From Candidatus Heteroruminococcus faecigallinarum (lineage in GTDB: Bacteria; Bacillota; Clostridia; Oscillospirales; Ruminococcaceae): a DNA stretch of 36,672 bases. The stretch is from NCBI GenBank assembly GCA_904387055.1, contig CAJFKV010000018.1, positions 1-36,672 of the forward strand. Direction: 5' to 3'. How positions within the stretch are numbered: position 1 is the stretch's first letter; each line of letters opens with the position of its first letter. The position numbers and the translations under genes are program-made. The notes under the pieces were generated by a model. It saw only the letters and a program-made list of their open reading frames with translations, was not told the origin of the DNA and ran no database searches. Shown here in pieces: positions 1 through 6,790 of this stretch.

Positions 1-307
1 GCAGCAGAAAGCTCATCCACATGGGGAGCATAATCAGCATGACCATCGTCCGCTGGTGGTTCCCGTCCATGCGGGAGATGAGATAGGCCAGCGGGTAGCC
101 GATCACCAGGCAGATCGCGGTGGAGATGGCCGCCAACCAGATGGAGTTGAGGATCACCGGCACATACTGGGCCACCGCCGAAATGTTGGCCACCGTAAAG
201 TTGCCGGAGGAATCGGTCAGGGCAAAATAGACCACCAATGCCAGCGGCAGCAGGATGAAGACCACCATCCAGATGAGATAGGGGACGGCGGGAAGTTTCT
301 TGCTCAT
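1..307 (-). CDS. potB: Spermidine/putrescine ABC transporter permease PotB (partial)
   Basis: The window holds the first 102 codons of an inner-membrane permease of the polyamine ABC importer. It starts [20 protein letters not shown], a short basic N-terminus running into a hydrophobic segment (about residues 8-27). A second hydrophobic stretch (about 54-76) follows, ending in the YPLAYLISR sequence typical of PotB-type permeases. The start codon overlaps the potA stop in an ATGA arrangement, so the two are translationally coupled. The gene runs off the left edge; potC and potD would be expected beyond it. Family assignment rests on the potA linkage and the N-terminal pattern. Confidence 0.88.
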   Translation of the reverse strand, partial: MSKKLPAVPYLIWMVVFILLPLALVVYFALTDSSGNFTVANISAVAQYVPVILNSIWLAAISTAICLVIGYPLAYLISRMDGNHQRTMVMLIMLPMWMSFLL

Positions 308-1356
308 CGCTCATCCTCCATCTTGTGCATGATGTGGATGTCGAAGGGGGCAACCTGCATGCCGATGCGGGTGCCCGGCTCCTCGCTGAGGGTGGAGTGA
401 ATCTTCCAGTGATATCCGCAGGCGTCCACCATGATCTCGTAGTGGACCCCCTTGAAGATGACCGACTCCACCACCCCGTCCAGCTGGCCTTCCCCCTCGG
501 GGCAGATCTTGATATCCTCCGGGCGGAGCACCACGTCCACCCGCTCCATGTGGCCGAAGCCCACATCCACGCATTCGAACATCCGCCCGGCAAATTCCAC
601 CTGGCAGTCGGCGTGCATCACGCCGTCCACGATGTTGCTCTCCCCGATAAAATCGGCAACAAAGGCATTGGCCGGCTCGTTGTAAATGTCCTGGGGCGTG
701 CCGGTCTGCTGGATGGCGCCATCCTTCATCACCAGCACCCGGTCGGACATGGTGAGGGCTTCCTCCTGATCGTGGGTGACATAAATAAAGGTAATCTCCA
801 GGCTTTTCTGGATCCGCTTCAGCTCCACCTGCATCTCCTTGCGGAGCTTCAGGTCCAAAGCGCCCAGCGGCTCATCCAGCAGCAGCAGCCGAGGCCGGTT
901 CACCAGGGCGCGGGCAATGGCCACCCGCTGCTGCTGGCCGCCGGACATCTGCCCGATCTTCCGCCGCTCGAACCCCTGGAGCCCTACCAGCTCCAGCATC
1001 TCCTTCACCATCGACCGGCGCTGGCTTTCCGGGATTTTCTTGATCTTCAGCCCGAATTCCACATTTTCATATACATTCAGATGTGGAAAGAGGGCGTACC
1101 GCTGGAACACCGTGTTCACCTGCCGCTTATAAGGCGGCACGCCATTGATCCGCTTTCCGTCAAAAAAAACGTCACCCTCGTTGGGCTCGACAAAACCGCC
1201 GATAATCCGGAGCGTGGTGGTTTTTCCACAACCGGATGGCCCAAGGAAGGTCACGAATTCTTTGTCGTTGATATCCAGATCAATGCCGTTGAGAACCCGG
1301 TCGCCATCAAAATCCACCGTTATGCCGCGGAGACTGACCAGTACATTCTCATTCAT
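304..1356 (-). CDS. potA: Spermidine/putrescine ABC transporter ATP-binding protein PotA
   Basis: ATPase subunit that powers polyamine uptake through PotB/PotC. With the start chosen here the protein is 350 aa, normal for PotA. Walker A GPSGCGKT lies at about residues 39-46; the signature [15 protein letters not shown] and Walker [13 protein letters not shown] follow, then the THDQEEA H-loop and a C-terminal TOBE-like regulatory region (about 240-350). The frame stays open upstream to 1461, but that extension is Arg/Pro-rich and unlike PotA. The ATG at 1356 starts [11 protein letters not shown] and has AAAGGGGG nine bases upstream. The substrate could be spermidine, putrescine or both; sequence alone does not decide. 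The downstream potB overlaps by four bases. Confidence 0.93.
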   Translation of the reverse strand: MNENVLVSLRGITVDFDGDRVLNGIDLDINDKEFVTFLGPSGCGKTTTLRIIGGFVEPNEGDVFFDGKRINGVPPYKRQVNTVFQRYALFPHLNVYENVEFGLKIKKIPESQRRSMVKEMLELVGLQGFERRKIGQMSGGQQQRVAIARALVNRPRLLLLDEPLGALDLKLRKEMQVELKRIQKSLEITFIYVTHDQEEALTMSDRVLVMKDGAIQQTGTPQDIYNEPANAFVADFIGESNIVDGVMHADCQVEFAGRMFECVDVGFGHMERVDVVLRPEDIKICPEGEGQLDGVVESVIFKGVHYEIMVDACGYHWKIHSTLSEEPGTRIGMQVAPFDIHIMHKMEDER

Positions 1357-1387
1357 TCTCTGCATCCCCCTTTGCGGATTTAAGTCA

Positions 1388-1504
1388 GGAGAGGGCGTCC
1401 TCTCCAGGCCCCGGCTGCTTTTGGATCCACGCCCCCGCAAAAGGATTTTGACCGTGCCCACGGGATCTTTCCGGCACGGATTAAAGGTGGACCATACGCA
1501 GCCG
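1388..1504 (-). ncRNA. Candidate structured 5' leader RNA of potAB
   Basis: Between the mapped promoter and the potA start lie about 184 transcribed bases with nested complementarity. P1 pairs 1412-1418 with 1498-1504 (7 bp). P2 pairs 1423-1430 with 1487-1493 (7 bp around one bulged base). P3 pairs 1452-1458 with 1473-1479 (7 bp). Downstream of P1 in the RNA is a separate perfect hairpin, 1388-1394 with 1399-1405, loop of 4. No poly-U follows, so it is not an intrinsic terminator; an effect on translation is possible. I do not recognise a known riboswitch class. The pairings are read by eye; function is inferred. Confidence 0.45.
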
Positions 1505-1546
1505 TTTGTTCATAAAAAATTTTCAGATGCTGAAACAGCAATTCAC

Positions 1547-1575
1547 AATATACAGACTTTCCATGGAAATGTCAA
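1547..1575 (-). promoter_or_regulatory. Sigma-A promoter of the pot operon
   Basis: On the minus strand TTGACA (1570-1575) is followed after exactly 17 bases by TATATT (1547-1552). Transcription would start near 1540 and read through the structured leader into potA and potB. Confidence 0.8.
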
Positions 1576-1704
1576 GAAAAAGTTTTGGGTTTCTCAGCAT
1601 TAAACGGAATCTGCCGGAAAAAAACGCGAAAAACCCCCTTCTATTTTTGAAAAATCTCTTGATTCCATTGTTTTTTAGCTATTTTCTTATGTTTTCGTTA
1701 TTTG

Positions 1705-1719
1705 TGAATAAATTGTAAA
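1705..1719 (-). repeat. AT-rich repeat TTTACAATTTATTCA, copy 1
   Basis: The 15-mer TTTACAATTTATTCA, read on the minus strand, recurs exactly at 28139-28153. Its first 13 bases also occur at 21791-21803. All three copies are intergenic. This one lies about 165 bases upstream of the predicted pot transcription start. Confidence 0.5.
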
Positions 1720-1735
1720 TTTTGCGTTCCCATCG

Positions 1736-1785
1736 CAAAAAACGACGGGAGATTGGGCCCTTCCCTCTTTTCTTTCCTCCCGGTC
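1736..1785 (-). terminator. Probable terminator after cca
   Basis: On the minus strand CGGGAG (1777-1782 on plus) pairs with CTCCCG (1746-1751), extended by two more pairs around a bulged C, and is followed by TTTTTT. The loop is long (about 25 bases), so confidence is moderate. Confidence 0.55.
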
Positions 1786-1819
1786 GCTTTTTCCCGGACG
1801 GCAGAACCTTCGTCTCAGT

Positions 1820-3076
1820 CTACCGGCGCTCCGCCAGGAAACGGGCGGCGGCCTCCTCCAGCGCTTCCCGACGATTGGGCAGCCGTCCGGCCCAGACCTC
1901 CTCCAGGAGCCGCTCCAACAGCGCCCCCATCTCCCTGCCTGGGGAAACGCCCAACGCCGCCAGGCACCTGCCGTCTACCGCCAGGTCGCGCCGGTCCCGG
2001 CAGGGGCAGGCGGCCAATGCCTTCCGGCAAGCTTCCGCTGCCGCCTGGATGGCGGCTCTTTCCTCCGGCGTCCCGCTCCCTTCCCGACGGATGGCCAGTA
2101 CCCATTCCAGCTGTCCTTCCCCCATCTGGGCCCGCCACCGCAGCCACCCGGCCTGGGAGGCTGGGAGAGGGCTGGTCGATCCCTCTGCCAGCTCCAGCAG
2201 GAAGCGGCGGTTCTCGCCATCCAGGGCCAGCGCGGCTGCTCCCCCTGCCGCCCGCTCCATCCGCTGAGAGGGAGGAAGCTCCTTCCGGCAGAAGAGAAAT
2301 CCCAATCGGACAAGGGCCTCCGCCGGGAGGCGGTCGATCCTCTCCCCCAGCTCCTTCCAAACACGGGCAGGGTCCTCTTCAGGGAGCAGCACCATGGGGA
2401 GGATCTGGCTCATCAATCGGGGGAAGGCCCCCATCTGTTTTCCCGCGCCCGGCGCGGGAAGAAACCCTTCCCATTCTTTTCCGATCCGTTGGGCTGATAC
2501 CCCTTCCAAGCGGAAGGAGAGCTCCTCCGCCGCCCGGCCGGTTGCCTCCTCTACCTGGAAGCCATACGCCGCCGCAAACCGCAGGGCCCGGACCATCCGC
2601 AGGCCATCCTCCTGGAACCGCCGGACCGGGTCGCCCACCGCCCGCACCAGCCCTGCCTCCAGGTCCTTCTGGCCGCCAAAAGGGTCCACCACCGGCTCCC
2701 CCGGGCGGCAGGCCATGGCGTTGATGGTAAAATCCCGCCGGGCAAGATCCTCCTGTATGGACGCCACAAACCGCACCTGGTCGGGATGGCGGCCATCGGA
2801 ATAGGGGCCATCCTGCCGGTAGGTGGTAACCTCGTAGGATCTTCCTTCCCACAAAACGGTCACCGTCCCATGGCGGGCCCCCGTTAACCGGACAGCATCT
2901 TCCCCAAAAACGGCCTTTACCTGCTGGGGGAAGGCATTGGTGCAGAGATCCCAATCCTTGGGCTCCCGGCCCAGCAGCAGGTCCCGGATGGCGCCGCCCA
3001 CCCCGTACACCTGGTATCCCGCCTGGTCGATCCGGTCGATCAACCGGCAAACGGGTTGTGGAAATGGAATGGTCAT
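1820..3076 (-). CDS. cca: CCA tRNA nucleotidyltransferase
   Basis: Adds or repairs the 3'-CCA end of tRNAs in the cytosol. The 418-aa protein has the class II nucleotidyltransferase head: GGAIRD at residues 27-32, followed by DWDL (41-44) whose two Asp bind the catalytic metals. The RRDFTINAMA motif and the EDGLRMVRALRFA RNA/ATP-binding helix follow. The C-terminal half is Ala/Leu/Arg-rich and helical, as in bacterial CCA enzymes. The frame is open further upstream, but the ATG at 3076 has AGGGGG ten bases before it, and the protein aligns with the family from there. It stands alone, transcribed away from the small-protein genes. A poly(A) polymerase is the alternative in this family but less likely in Clostridia. 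Confidence 0.92.
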   Translation of the reverse strand: MTIPFPQPVCRLIDRIDQAGYQVYGVGGAIRDLLLGREPKDWDLCTNAFPQQVKAVFGEDAVRLTGARHGTVTVLWEGRSYEVTTYRQDGPYSDGRHPDQVRFVASIQEDLARRDFTINAMACRPGEPVVDPFGGQKDLEAGLVRAVGDPVRRFQEDGLRMVRALRFAAAYGFQVEEATGRAAEELSFRLEGVSAQRIGKEWEGFLPAPGAGKQMGAFPRLMSQILPMVLLPEEDPARVWKELGERIDRLPAEALVRLGFLFCRKELPPSQRMERAAGGAAALALDGENRRFLLELAEGSTSPLPASQAGWLRWRAQMGEGQLEWVLAIRREGSGTPEERAAIQAAAEACRKALAACPCRDRRDLAVDGRCLAALGVSPGREMGALLERLLEEVWAGRLPNRREALEEAAARFLAERR

Positions 3077-3238
3077 CCGGATGCTTCCCCCTTTTCTGCC
3101 TTCAAAATCTGTGGAAATTGCCACTTTTACGGGGTTCCTATTTGGGCAATCTAACGTTGAACAGCGGTATCTTTGTTAATCTTGTAACTTATATACAATT
3201 GTTTGTGAAAAGTCGAACGTTTTTCGGCCTTCTGCCAC

Positions 3239-3267
3239 TTGTGCTTTCCTCCCTGTTATGTTAATAT
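3239..3267 (+). promoter_or_regulatory. Possible promoter for the small-protein pair
   Basis: TTGTGC (3239-3244), 17 bases, then TAATAT (3262-3267). Both boxes are only partial matches. It lies in the 273-base divergent gap between cca and the first small gene. The rest of that gap is AT-rich with no other feature I can support. Confidence 0.4.
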
Positions 3268-3349
3268 CATATCAAAGAAAAGAAGAGATCCACCGAACGA
3301 CGGATCCCCTTCCCCGTGGGAAGGACAGTAACAATCGAGGTGCTTGGAA

Positions 3350-3511
3350 ATGATGAAGAACAACATGGAGTATTACACCACCCATCCCCAGCTGCGCAGC
3401 TATTTTATCTCTCTGCCCGGCTATATTCAGCGGCACATCGCCAGCTCCTACGGTCAGATTTCCACCCTGGGCGAGCTTCAGTACTGCGCCAACTACCTGC
3501 TGAATCTGTAA
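3350..3511 (+). CDS. Small protein, 53 aa, paralogue of its neighbour
   Basis: No function is recognised. GAGGTG lies 7 bases before the ATG at 3350; a second ATG follows directly at 3353. The protein has no signal peptide or membrane segment. Its core, HPQLRSYFISLPGYIQRHI, lines up without gaps with DPQMQQYFSTLPPMIQESI of the next gene: about 14 identities over 41 positions, including the YFxxLPxxIQ motif and a later EL...L pattern. The two are therefore probably a tandem duplication of one small soluble, helical family. Overlapping longer frames in this stretch lack such a start and are ignored. Confidence 0.75.
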   Translation: MMKNNMEYYTTHPQLRSYFISLPGYIQRHIASSYGQISTLGELQYCANYLLNL

Positions 3512-3565
3512 AAAAGAGGAATAGCCGTCCCCTCCCCGGGCATTCTAACAAGGGAGGTGATAGCA

Positions 3566-3724
3566 ATGGCGATTCCCTATGAACAGGATCCCCAGATGCA
3601 GCAGTATTTTTCCACCCTGCCACCGATGATTCAGGAGTCGATCCTGCAAAGCGGCATCCCCTTCCAGACGGAGGAAGAGCTGCGGCAGGCGGTGGAAAAC
3701 TTGATGGACAACAAGAACAGCTGA
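3566..3724 (+). CDS. Small protein, 52 aa, YFxxLPxxIQ family
   Basis: Function unknown. A near-perfect ribosome site (AGGGAGGTGA) precedes the ATG, and a strong intrinsic terminator begins at the stop codon, so this is a real and probably well-expressed gene. The protein is acidic, with YFSTLPPMIQESILQSG followed by a helix TEEELRQAVENLMDNK. I have an impression of similar short proteins in other Clostridia, but no named family comes to mind. It shares the gapless core with the preceding 53-aa protein and lies 54 bases downstream, presumably in one transcript. Confidence 0.82.
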   Translation: MAIPYEQDPQMQQYFSTLPPMIQESILQSGIPFQTEEELRQAVENLMDNKNS

Positions 3725-3752
3725 AAAAGCGAGGCTTTGGCCTCGCTTTTTT
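3724..3752 (+). terminator. Intrinsic terminator of the small-protein operon
   Basis: GCGAGGC, loop TTTG, GCCTCGC, flanked by A-run and T-run that extend the stem to about 12 bp and supply the U-tract. It overlaps the stop codon. Confidence 0.93.
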
Positions 3753-3759
3753 GCTGCCG

Positions 3760-4134
3760 CTAGTGTTCCTTCCGGCGGCTGCCGTCCCGGCAAAAAGTTC
3801 TCCCAAGGGCCCGCTCGGTACAGGGAATGGTCGCCAGCAGAACCGCCAGCTGGAGGAGGAGCACCCCCTCCAGCCATGGATCCACAGCGGGGAGCAGGCG
3901 GGTTATCCCTCCCCACACCGCCGTGACGGCGGCCAACACCCAGCCCCACCGCCGCCACAGCCTTCCCACATACCCATGGGCAAAAGCCCAGGTCTCCCGG
4001 TTCTGGGTGGAGCGGCGGGTACGGTAGCCGTACACGCCGTTGATCGTCTTGGGAGGATGGGTCCGCCACAGGGAGCCAAAGGCAACCATCATGGCAGGAA
4101 TCAAAAAACAGGAAACCAGGCGGATCCAGAACAT
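3760..4134 (-). CDS. SdpI/YhfL-like membrane protein
   Basis: 124-aa integral membrane protein. It has three hydrophobic segments (about 3-22, 63-80, 84-104). The loop motif NGVYGYRTRRSTQNRETW is the hallmark of the SdpI family (N-x-x-x-G-Y-R-T-x-x-S...W). Bacillus SdpI is the immunity protein and signal sensor for the SDP toxin, but most clostridial members have no known toxin partner. None is visible here. A strong SD (AGGAGGG) precedes the start, and it lies 17 bases after the FliB-like gene, so the two are probably co-transcribed. Family call is firm; immunity role is not implied. Confidence 0.8.
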   Translation of the reverse strand: MFWIRLVSCFLIPAMMVAFGSLWRTHPPKTINGVYGYRTRRSTQNRETWAFAHGYVGRLWRRWGWVLAAVTAVWGGITRLLPAVDPWLEGVLLLQLAVLLATIPCTERALGRTFCRDGSRRKEH

Positions 4135-4151
4135 CCCCCTTCCCTCCTATC

Positions 4152-5414
4152 TTATCCTTTGATCAGCACATCCATCTGCTCCAGCGTCTGCACCCCGTTG
4201 GAGAGAAGGTAGGAGACCATCTTCTGCTTCAGCTGGGCCGAATGGGTAAACTTGCGGAAGATGGTGACAATCGCCCCCCGGACCGCCGCCCAGTCCGGCT
4301 CTCCCTCTTCCGGCATCACCCCGGCCAGGACAAACCGCAGGAAGCTGTACAGGGCCGCAAAAAAGATCCCGTTCTCCCAAATGCCCATAGACAGGTCGTC
4401 AAAGGGCTGCAAAGACTGAAAATAGTAGTTGACCATCAGGTTTTCCAGGAGATGCTCCTTGCCGTGGAGCCACTGCTCCAGCCGGTCCATACCCTGGAGA
4501 TACCGGTCCAGCTGATACCGGACCCCCAGGCCGGCCTGCTCCCCTTCCCCCATCCGGTCCTCCAGCTGGATCCCCAGCCGCTGGTAGACCTGCTGGACCA
4601 GGGCCTGCTCCCGGGAGCTGCCTCCCCGCAGGGAAAAGCTGAAGAAGACGTTGGTCACCAGGGCCAGGGCGCTCTGGCGGGGCTTTGCCTCCCAGTGGGC
4701 AGCCCGCTGGGCCAGCTGGGGAGCGGCCAGGGTGGCCTTCAGGTAGGCGCCCATCCCTTCCCAGTCCTCCGACCGCTCCAGGCGGCCCAGCTCGTCCAGG
4801 ACTTCCGCCGCCATGGTGACCCGGACCGGCAAGGGATAGGACCGGTTCTGGAGGATTCCCACGCAGAGGGCCTCCATCTCCCAAAAATACCGGAGGGCCG
4901 GCCGCGTCTGCTCCATCTCCACCGGGATCTCCCGGTTTCCATACCGCAGGTTCCGTTCGTTGGGGCGCAGGGGCAGGTTTTGGAAGCGGATCCCTTCCTT
5001 CTTCTTCCACAGCAGCTCCACCACCGCCTCACAGCCGGCGGAGCAGCTGCGCACCCGCTTCCCCAGCATCCGCTGGTTTGCCCGGGGAAAGGACTGGCAG
5101 ATCAGCCCCAGGGCCTCGTGGCCCCCCTCCTTCTGGAGAAGGCAGAGGCCGTCCTCCCCCAGCATGGCGCAGGGCCGTCCGGGGCCGATGAGAATATGGG
5201 CGTATTCCGACGGTTTTTCCCCCCGCCGGACCCGCTTGATGCCTTCCCGCATCCGCCCTTCCAGCTCCTTGGACCGGCGGGCCCCGGTCAGCTTCATATA
5301 CTCGTTCTTGGTCAGGGGGATGTCCCAGCTTTCCCGACAGCAGTTGTCCAGGCAGGCCCCCGCCAGGCAGTGAAAGGTTTCGTAATAATCCGGCTGCAAA
5401 ACGCTGATATCCAT
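4152..5414 (-). CDS. FliB-like Cys-rich protein (flagellin lysine-N-methylase family)
   Basis: 420 aa, starting MDISVLQPDYYETFHC, with GGAGGAAG before the ATG. The N-terminus has the Cys cluster C16, C21, C25, C26 (FHCLAGACLDNCC) plus later Cys in RPCAML, GLCLLQ and LICQSFPR. This is the arrangement of FliB-type proteins and of the CxxCxxCC metal-binding superfamily, suggesting a metal or Fe-S site. Salmonella FliB methylates flagellin lysines. Homologues are widespread in Clostridia that carry no flagella, and no flagellar gene lies in this window, so the substrate is unknown here. The C-terminal 200 residues are helical. Likely operon with the SdpI-like gene. Confidence 0.75.
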   Translation of the reverse strand: MDISVLQPDYYETFHCLAGACLDNCCRESWDIPLTKNEYMKLTGARRSKELEGRMREGIKRVRRGEKPSEYAHILIGPGRPCAMLGEDGLCLLQKEGGHEALGLICQSFPRANQRMLGKRVRSCSAGCEAVVELLWKKKEGIRFQNLPLRPNERNLRYGNREIPVEMEQTRPALRYFWEMEALCVGILQNRSYPLPVRVTMAAEVLDELGRLERSEDWEGMGAYLKATLAAPQLAQRAAHWEAKPRQSALALVTNVFFSFSLRGGSSREQALVQQVYQRLGIQLEDRMGEGEQAGLGVRYQLDRYLQGMDRLEQWLHGKEHLLENLMVNYYFQSLQPFDDLSMGIWENGIFFAALYSFLRFVLAGVMPEEGEPDWAAVRGAIVTIFRKFTHSAQLKQKMVSYLLSNGVQTLEQMDVLIKG

Positions 5415-5452
5415 TCTTCTTCCTCCGCTCTTCCCACAGGGATTCTGTCCTA

Positions 5453-5481
5453 AGTGTACCATGTCTTGGGCTTTCTTTCAA
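5453..5481 (-). promoter_or_regulatory. Promoter of the FliB-like/SdpI-like operon
   Basis: Minus strand TTGAAA (5476-5481), 17 bases, TACACT (5453-5458). Confidence 0.65.
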
Positions 5482-5491
5482 CCGATGGGCG

Positions 5492-5521
5492 CCACCGGCC
5501 TTGACAACCGGCGGCCGGTGG
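5492..5521. promoter_or_regulatory. Inverted repeat over the tyrA -35 box
   Basis: CCACCGGCC (5492-5500) and GGCCGGTGG (5513-5521) form a perfect 9-bp inverted repeat with a 12-base centre that contains the TTGACA -35 element. A repressor site is the simplest reading; the regulator is unknown. Confidence 0.45.
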
Positions 5522-5529
5522 TATAAGAT
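5501..5529 (+). promoter_or_regulatory. Promoter of the tyrA leader
   Basis: TTGACA (5501-5506), 17 bases, TAAGAT (5524-5529). Start of transcription near 5536, about 26 bases before the leader peptide ATG. Confidence 0.75.
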
Positions 5530-5561
5530 AAGAACAATCGAACGGAAAGGAAGGACGCGCT

Positions 5562-5660
5562 ATGGAACTCTTCTTCCAGCGGAGCAATCGATATTATGGC
5601 CTGGGTTCTGGTGGGAACGCGGGCTGTTTGGGTTGTACCGGCGCACTTCTTTCTCGGTAA
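5562..5660 (+). CDS. tyrA leader peptide, 32 aa, with Phe-Phe and Tyr-Tyr
   Basis: Short gene with a good SD (GGAAAGGAAGG) seven bases before its ATG. The peptide begins MELFFQRSNRYYGLG: codons 4-5 are TTC TTC and codons 11-12 are TAT TAT. It ends at TAA 5658-5660, 21 bases before a strong terminator, and the next gene is prephenate dehydrogenase. This is the classic layout of ribosome-mediated attenuation, with charged tRNA-Tyr/tRNA-Phe as the sensed signal. The peptide itself need have no function. I see the sequence elements; the mechanism is inferred. A small secreted or modified peptide is less likely given the position. Confidence 0.72.
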   Translation: MELFFQRSNRYYGLGSGGNAGCLGCTGALLSR

Positions 5661-5681
5661 ACGCGCTGACCAATCAACTGC

Positions 5682-5723
5682 AACGGTGTTCCCGGCAGAA
5701 CCAGGCCGGGGGCACCGTTTTTT
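5682..5723 (+). terminator. Attenuator terminator upstream of tyrA
   Basis: A continuous 15-bp stem pairs 5682-5696 with 5705-5719 (two G-U pairs), 8-base loop, followed by TTTTTT. The 5' arm can alternatively pair with 5613-5620 in the leader reading frame (GGGAACGC with 5686-5693), a candidate antiterminator. A ribosome stalled at the Tyr-Tyr codons would leave 5613-5620 free. Confidence 0.85.
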
Positions 5724-5792
5724 GCTATGGGGACGGTGTTCCCCTGAGCGCAGTTCTGCCAAGGGCCCCTACACAGAAAGGATGGAGACCAG

Positions 5793-6653
5793 ATGACAAC
5801 AACTCTGCACACGGCCGGCATTGTGGGCGTCGGGCTTATCGGCGGCACCATGGCCATGGCCATCAAAGACCACACCCCCCTCACCGTCTTCGGGTGGGAC
5901 CGGGATCCGGAAACCCTGAAAGCCGCCCTGGCCGAAGGCGCCATCGACTCGGCCCAGGGGCGGCTGGAAGACTGCGACATCCTGCTGATCGCCCTCTACC
6001 CCAAGGATACGGTGGATTTTGTCAAGGAACACGCTGAACAGGTCCGCCCTGGGACCCTGCTCGTTGACCTTTGCGGCATTAAGCGGTACCTGTGCCAGGA
6101 GCTTTCCCCCTTCTGCAAGGAACGAGGGATCCGGTATGTGGGGGGGCATCCCATGTCCGGCCGGGAGACCAGCGGCTTTGCCAGCGCCAAGCGGGAGATG
6201 TACCGGGGCGCCAGCATCGTCCTCACCCCCGACGGTTACACCGACCCCCAGGCGGTGGACCAGGCGGAAGCGTTTTTCCTCTCCCTGGGGTTTGGGCGGG
6301 TTGTGCGCACCACCCCGGAAAAGCACGACGAGATCATCGCCTACACCTCCCAGCTGGCCCATGTTCTCTCCAGCTCCTACATTCAAAATCCCCTTGCCTG
6401 CCAATTCAGCGGCTTTACCGGGGGCAGCTTTCAGGATCTGACCCGGGTTTCCCGCCTCAACTGCCAGATGTGGGGAGAACTGTTCGACCGGAACCAGGAT
6501 ATGCTCTGCAACCAGCTGGATCTCCTCATCGAGAAGCTGATCGACTACAAAAAGGCTCTCCGGGGCCACGACCACGAGGAGCTCAACCGCCTGATGGAAC
6601 ACGGCACCGCCATCAAGAACCAGCTGCTCCACGAGCTGAACAACGCGGAGTAA
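5793..6653 (+). CDS. tyrA: Prephenate dehydrogenase
   Basis: Oxidative decarboxylation of prephenate to 4-hydroxyphenylpyruvate, the committed step to tyrosine. The 286-aa protein begins with an NAD(P)-binding Rossmann fold (GVGLIGG, residues 12-18), and GWDRDP follows the second strand. The HPMSGRE motif at 119-125 contains the catalytic His. The C-terminal half is the helical dimerisation domain. There is no chorismate mutase or ACT domain, so feedback control through this protein is not evident; the leader attenuator may replace it. GGAG lies 5 bases before the ATG. It stands alone; no other aromatic pathway gene follows. Confidence 0.93.
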   Translation: MTTTLHTAGIVGVGLIGGTMAMAIKDHTPLTVFGWDRDPETLKAALAEGAIDSAQGRLEDCDILLIALYPKDTVDFVKEHAEQVRPGTLLVDLCGIKRYLCQELSPFCKERGIRYVGGHPMSGRETSGFASAKREMYRGASIVLTPDGYTDPQAVDQAEAFFLSLGFGRVVRTTPEKHDEIIAYTSQLAHVLSSSYIQNPLACQFSGFTGGSFQDLTRVSRLNCQMWGELFDRNQDMLCNQLDLLIEKLIDYKKALRGHDHEELNRLMEHGTAIKNQLLHELNNAE

Positions 6654-6698
6654 ACCGGCTGGAAATTTCCTTTTTCGCTGTTTTAATGAGAAAACATC

Positions 6699-6727
6699 TT
6701 GATTTTTACGACAATTTCCGATAAACT
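6699..6727 (+). promoter_or_regulatory. Possible promoter of the polyferredoxin gene
   Basis: TTGATT (6699-6704), 17 bases, TAAACT (6722-6727); four of six consensus bases in each box. Confidence 0.5.
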
Positions 6728-6790
6728 AATAAGACGTGGTTTATGATAGGCGGCTAGTGTGTGGGCCGCTGTGAAGGAGGAAATTGTCCA

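Noticed and set aside
325-1383. Long plus-strand reading frame opposite potA
   Set aside because: Antisense shadow of a well-supported gene, His/Pro-rich, with no ribosome site. The same applies to long frames opposite the EtfA fusion, the ATPase, thiC, the ABC-F gene and the rlmD genes; GC-rich codon bias keeps these frames open.
1357-1461. Upstream extension of potA to an ATG at 1461
   Set aside because: The extra residues are Arg/Pro-rich and unlike PotA, and the region forms the nested stems of the leader. The SD supports 1356.
5605-5625. T-box-like sequence GGTGGGAACGCG in the tyrA leader
   Set aside because: It differs from the T-box core by one base. Only about 75 bases separate it from the promoter, too few for Stem I, and the NCCA-pairing bases would be UGGG, which does not fit the A discriminator of tRNA-Tyr. 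The distance to the terminator is also too long. The leader-peptide model explains the region better.
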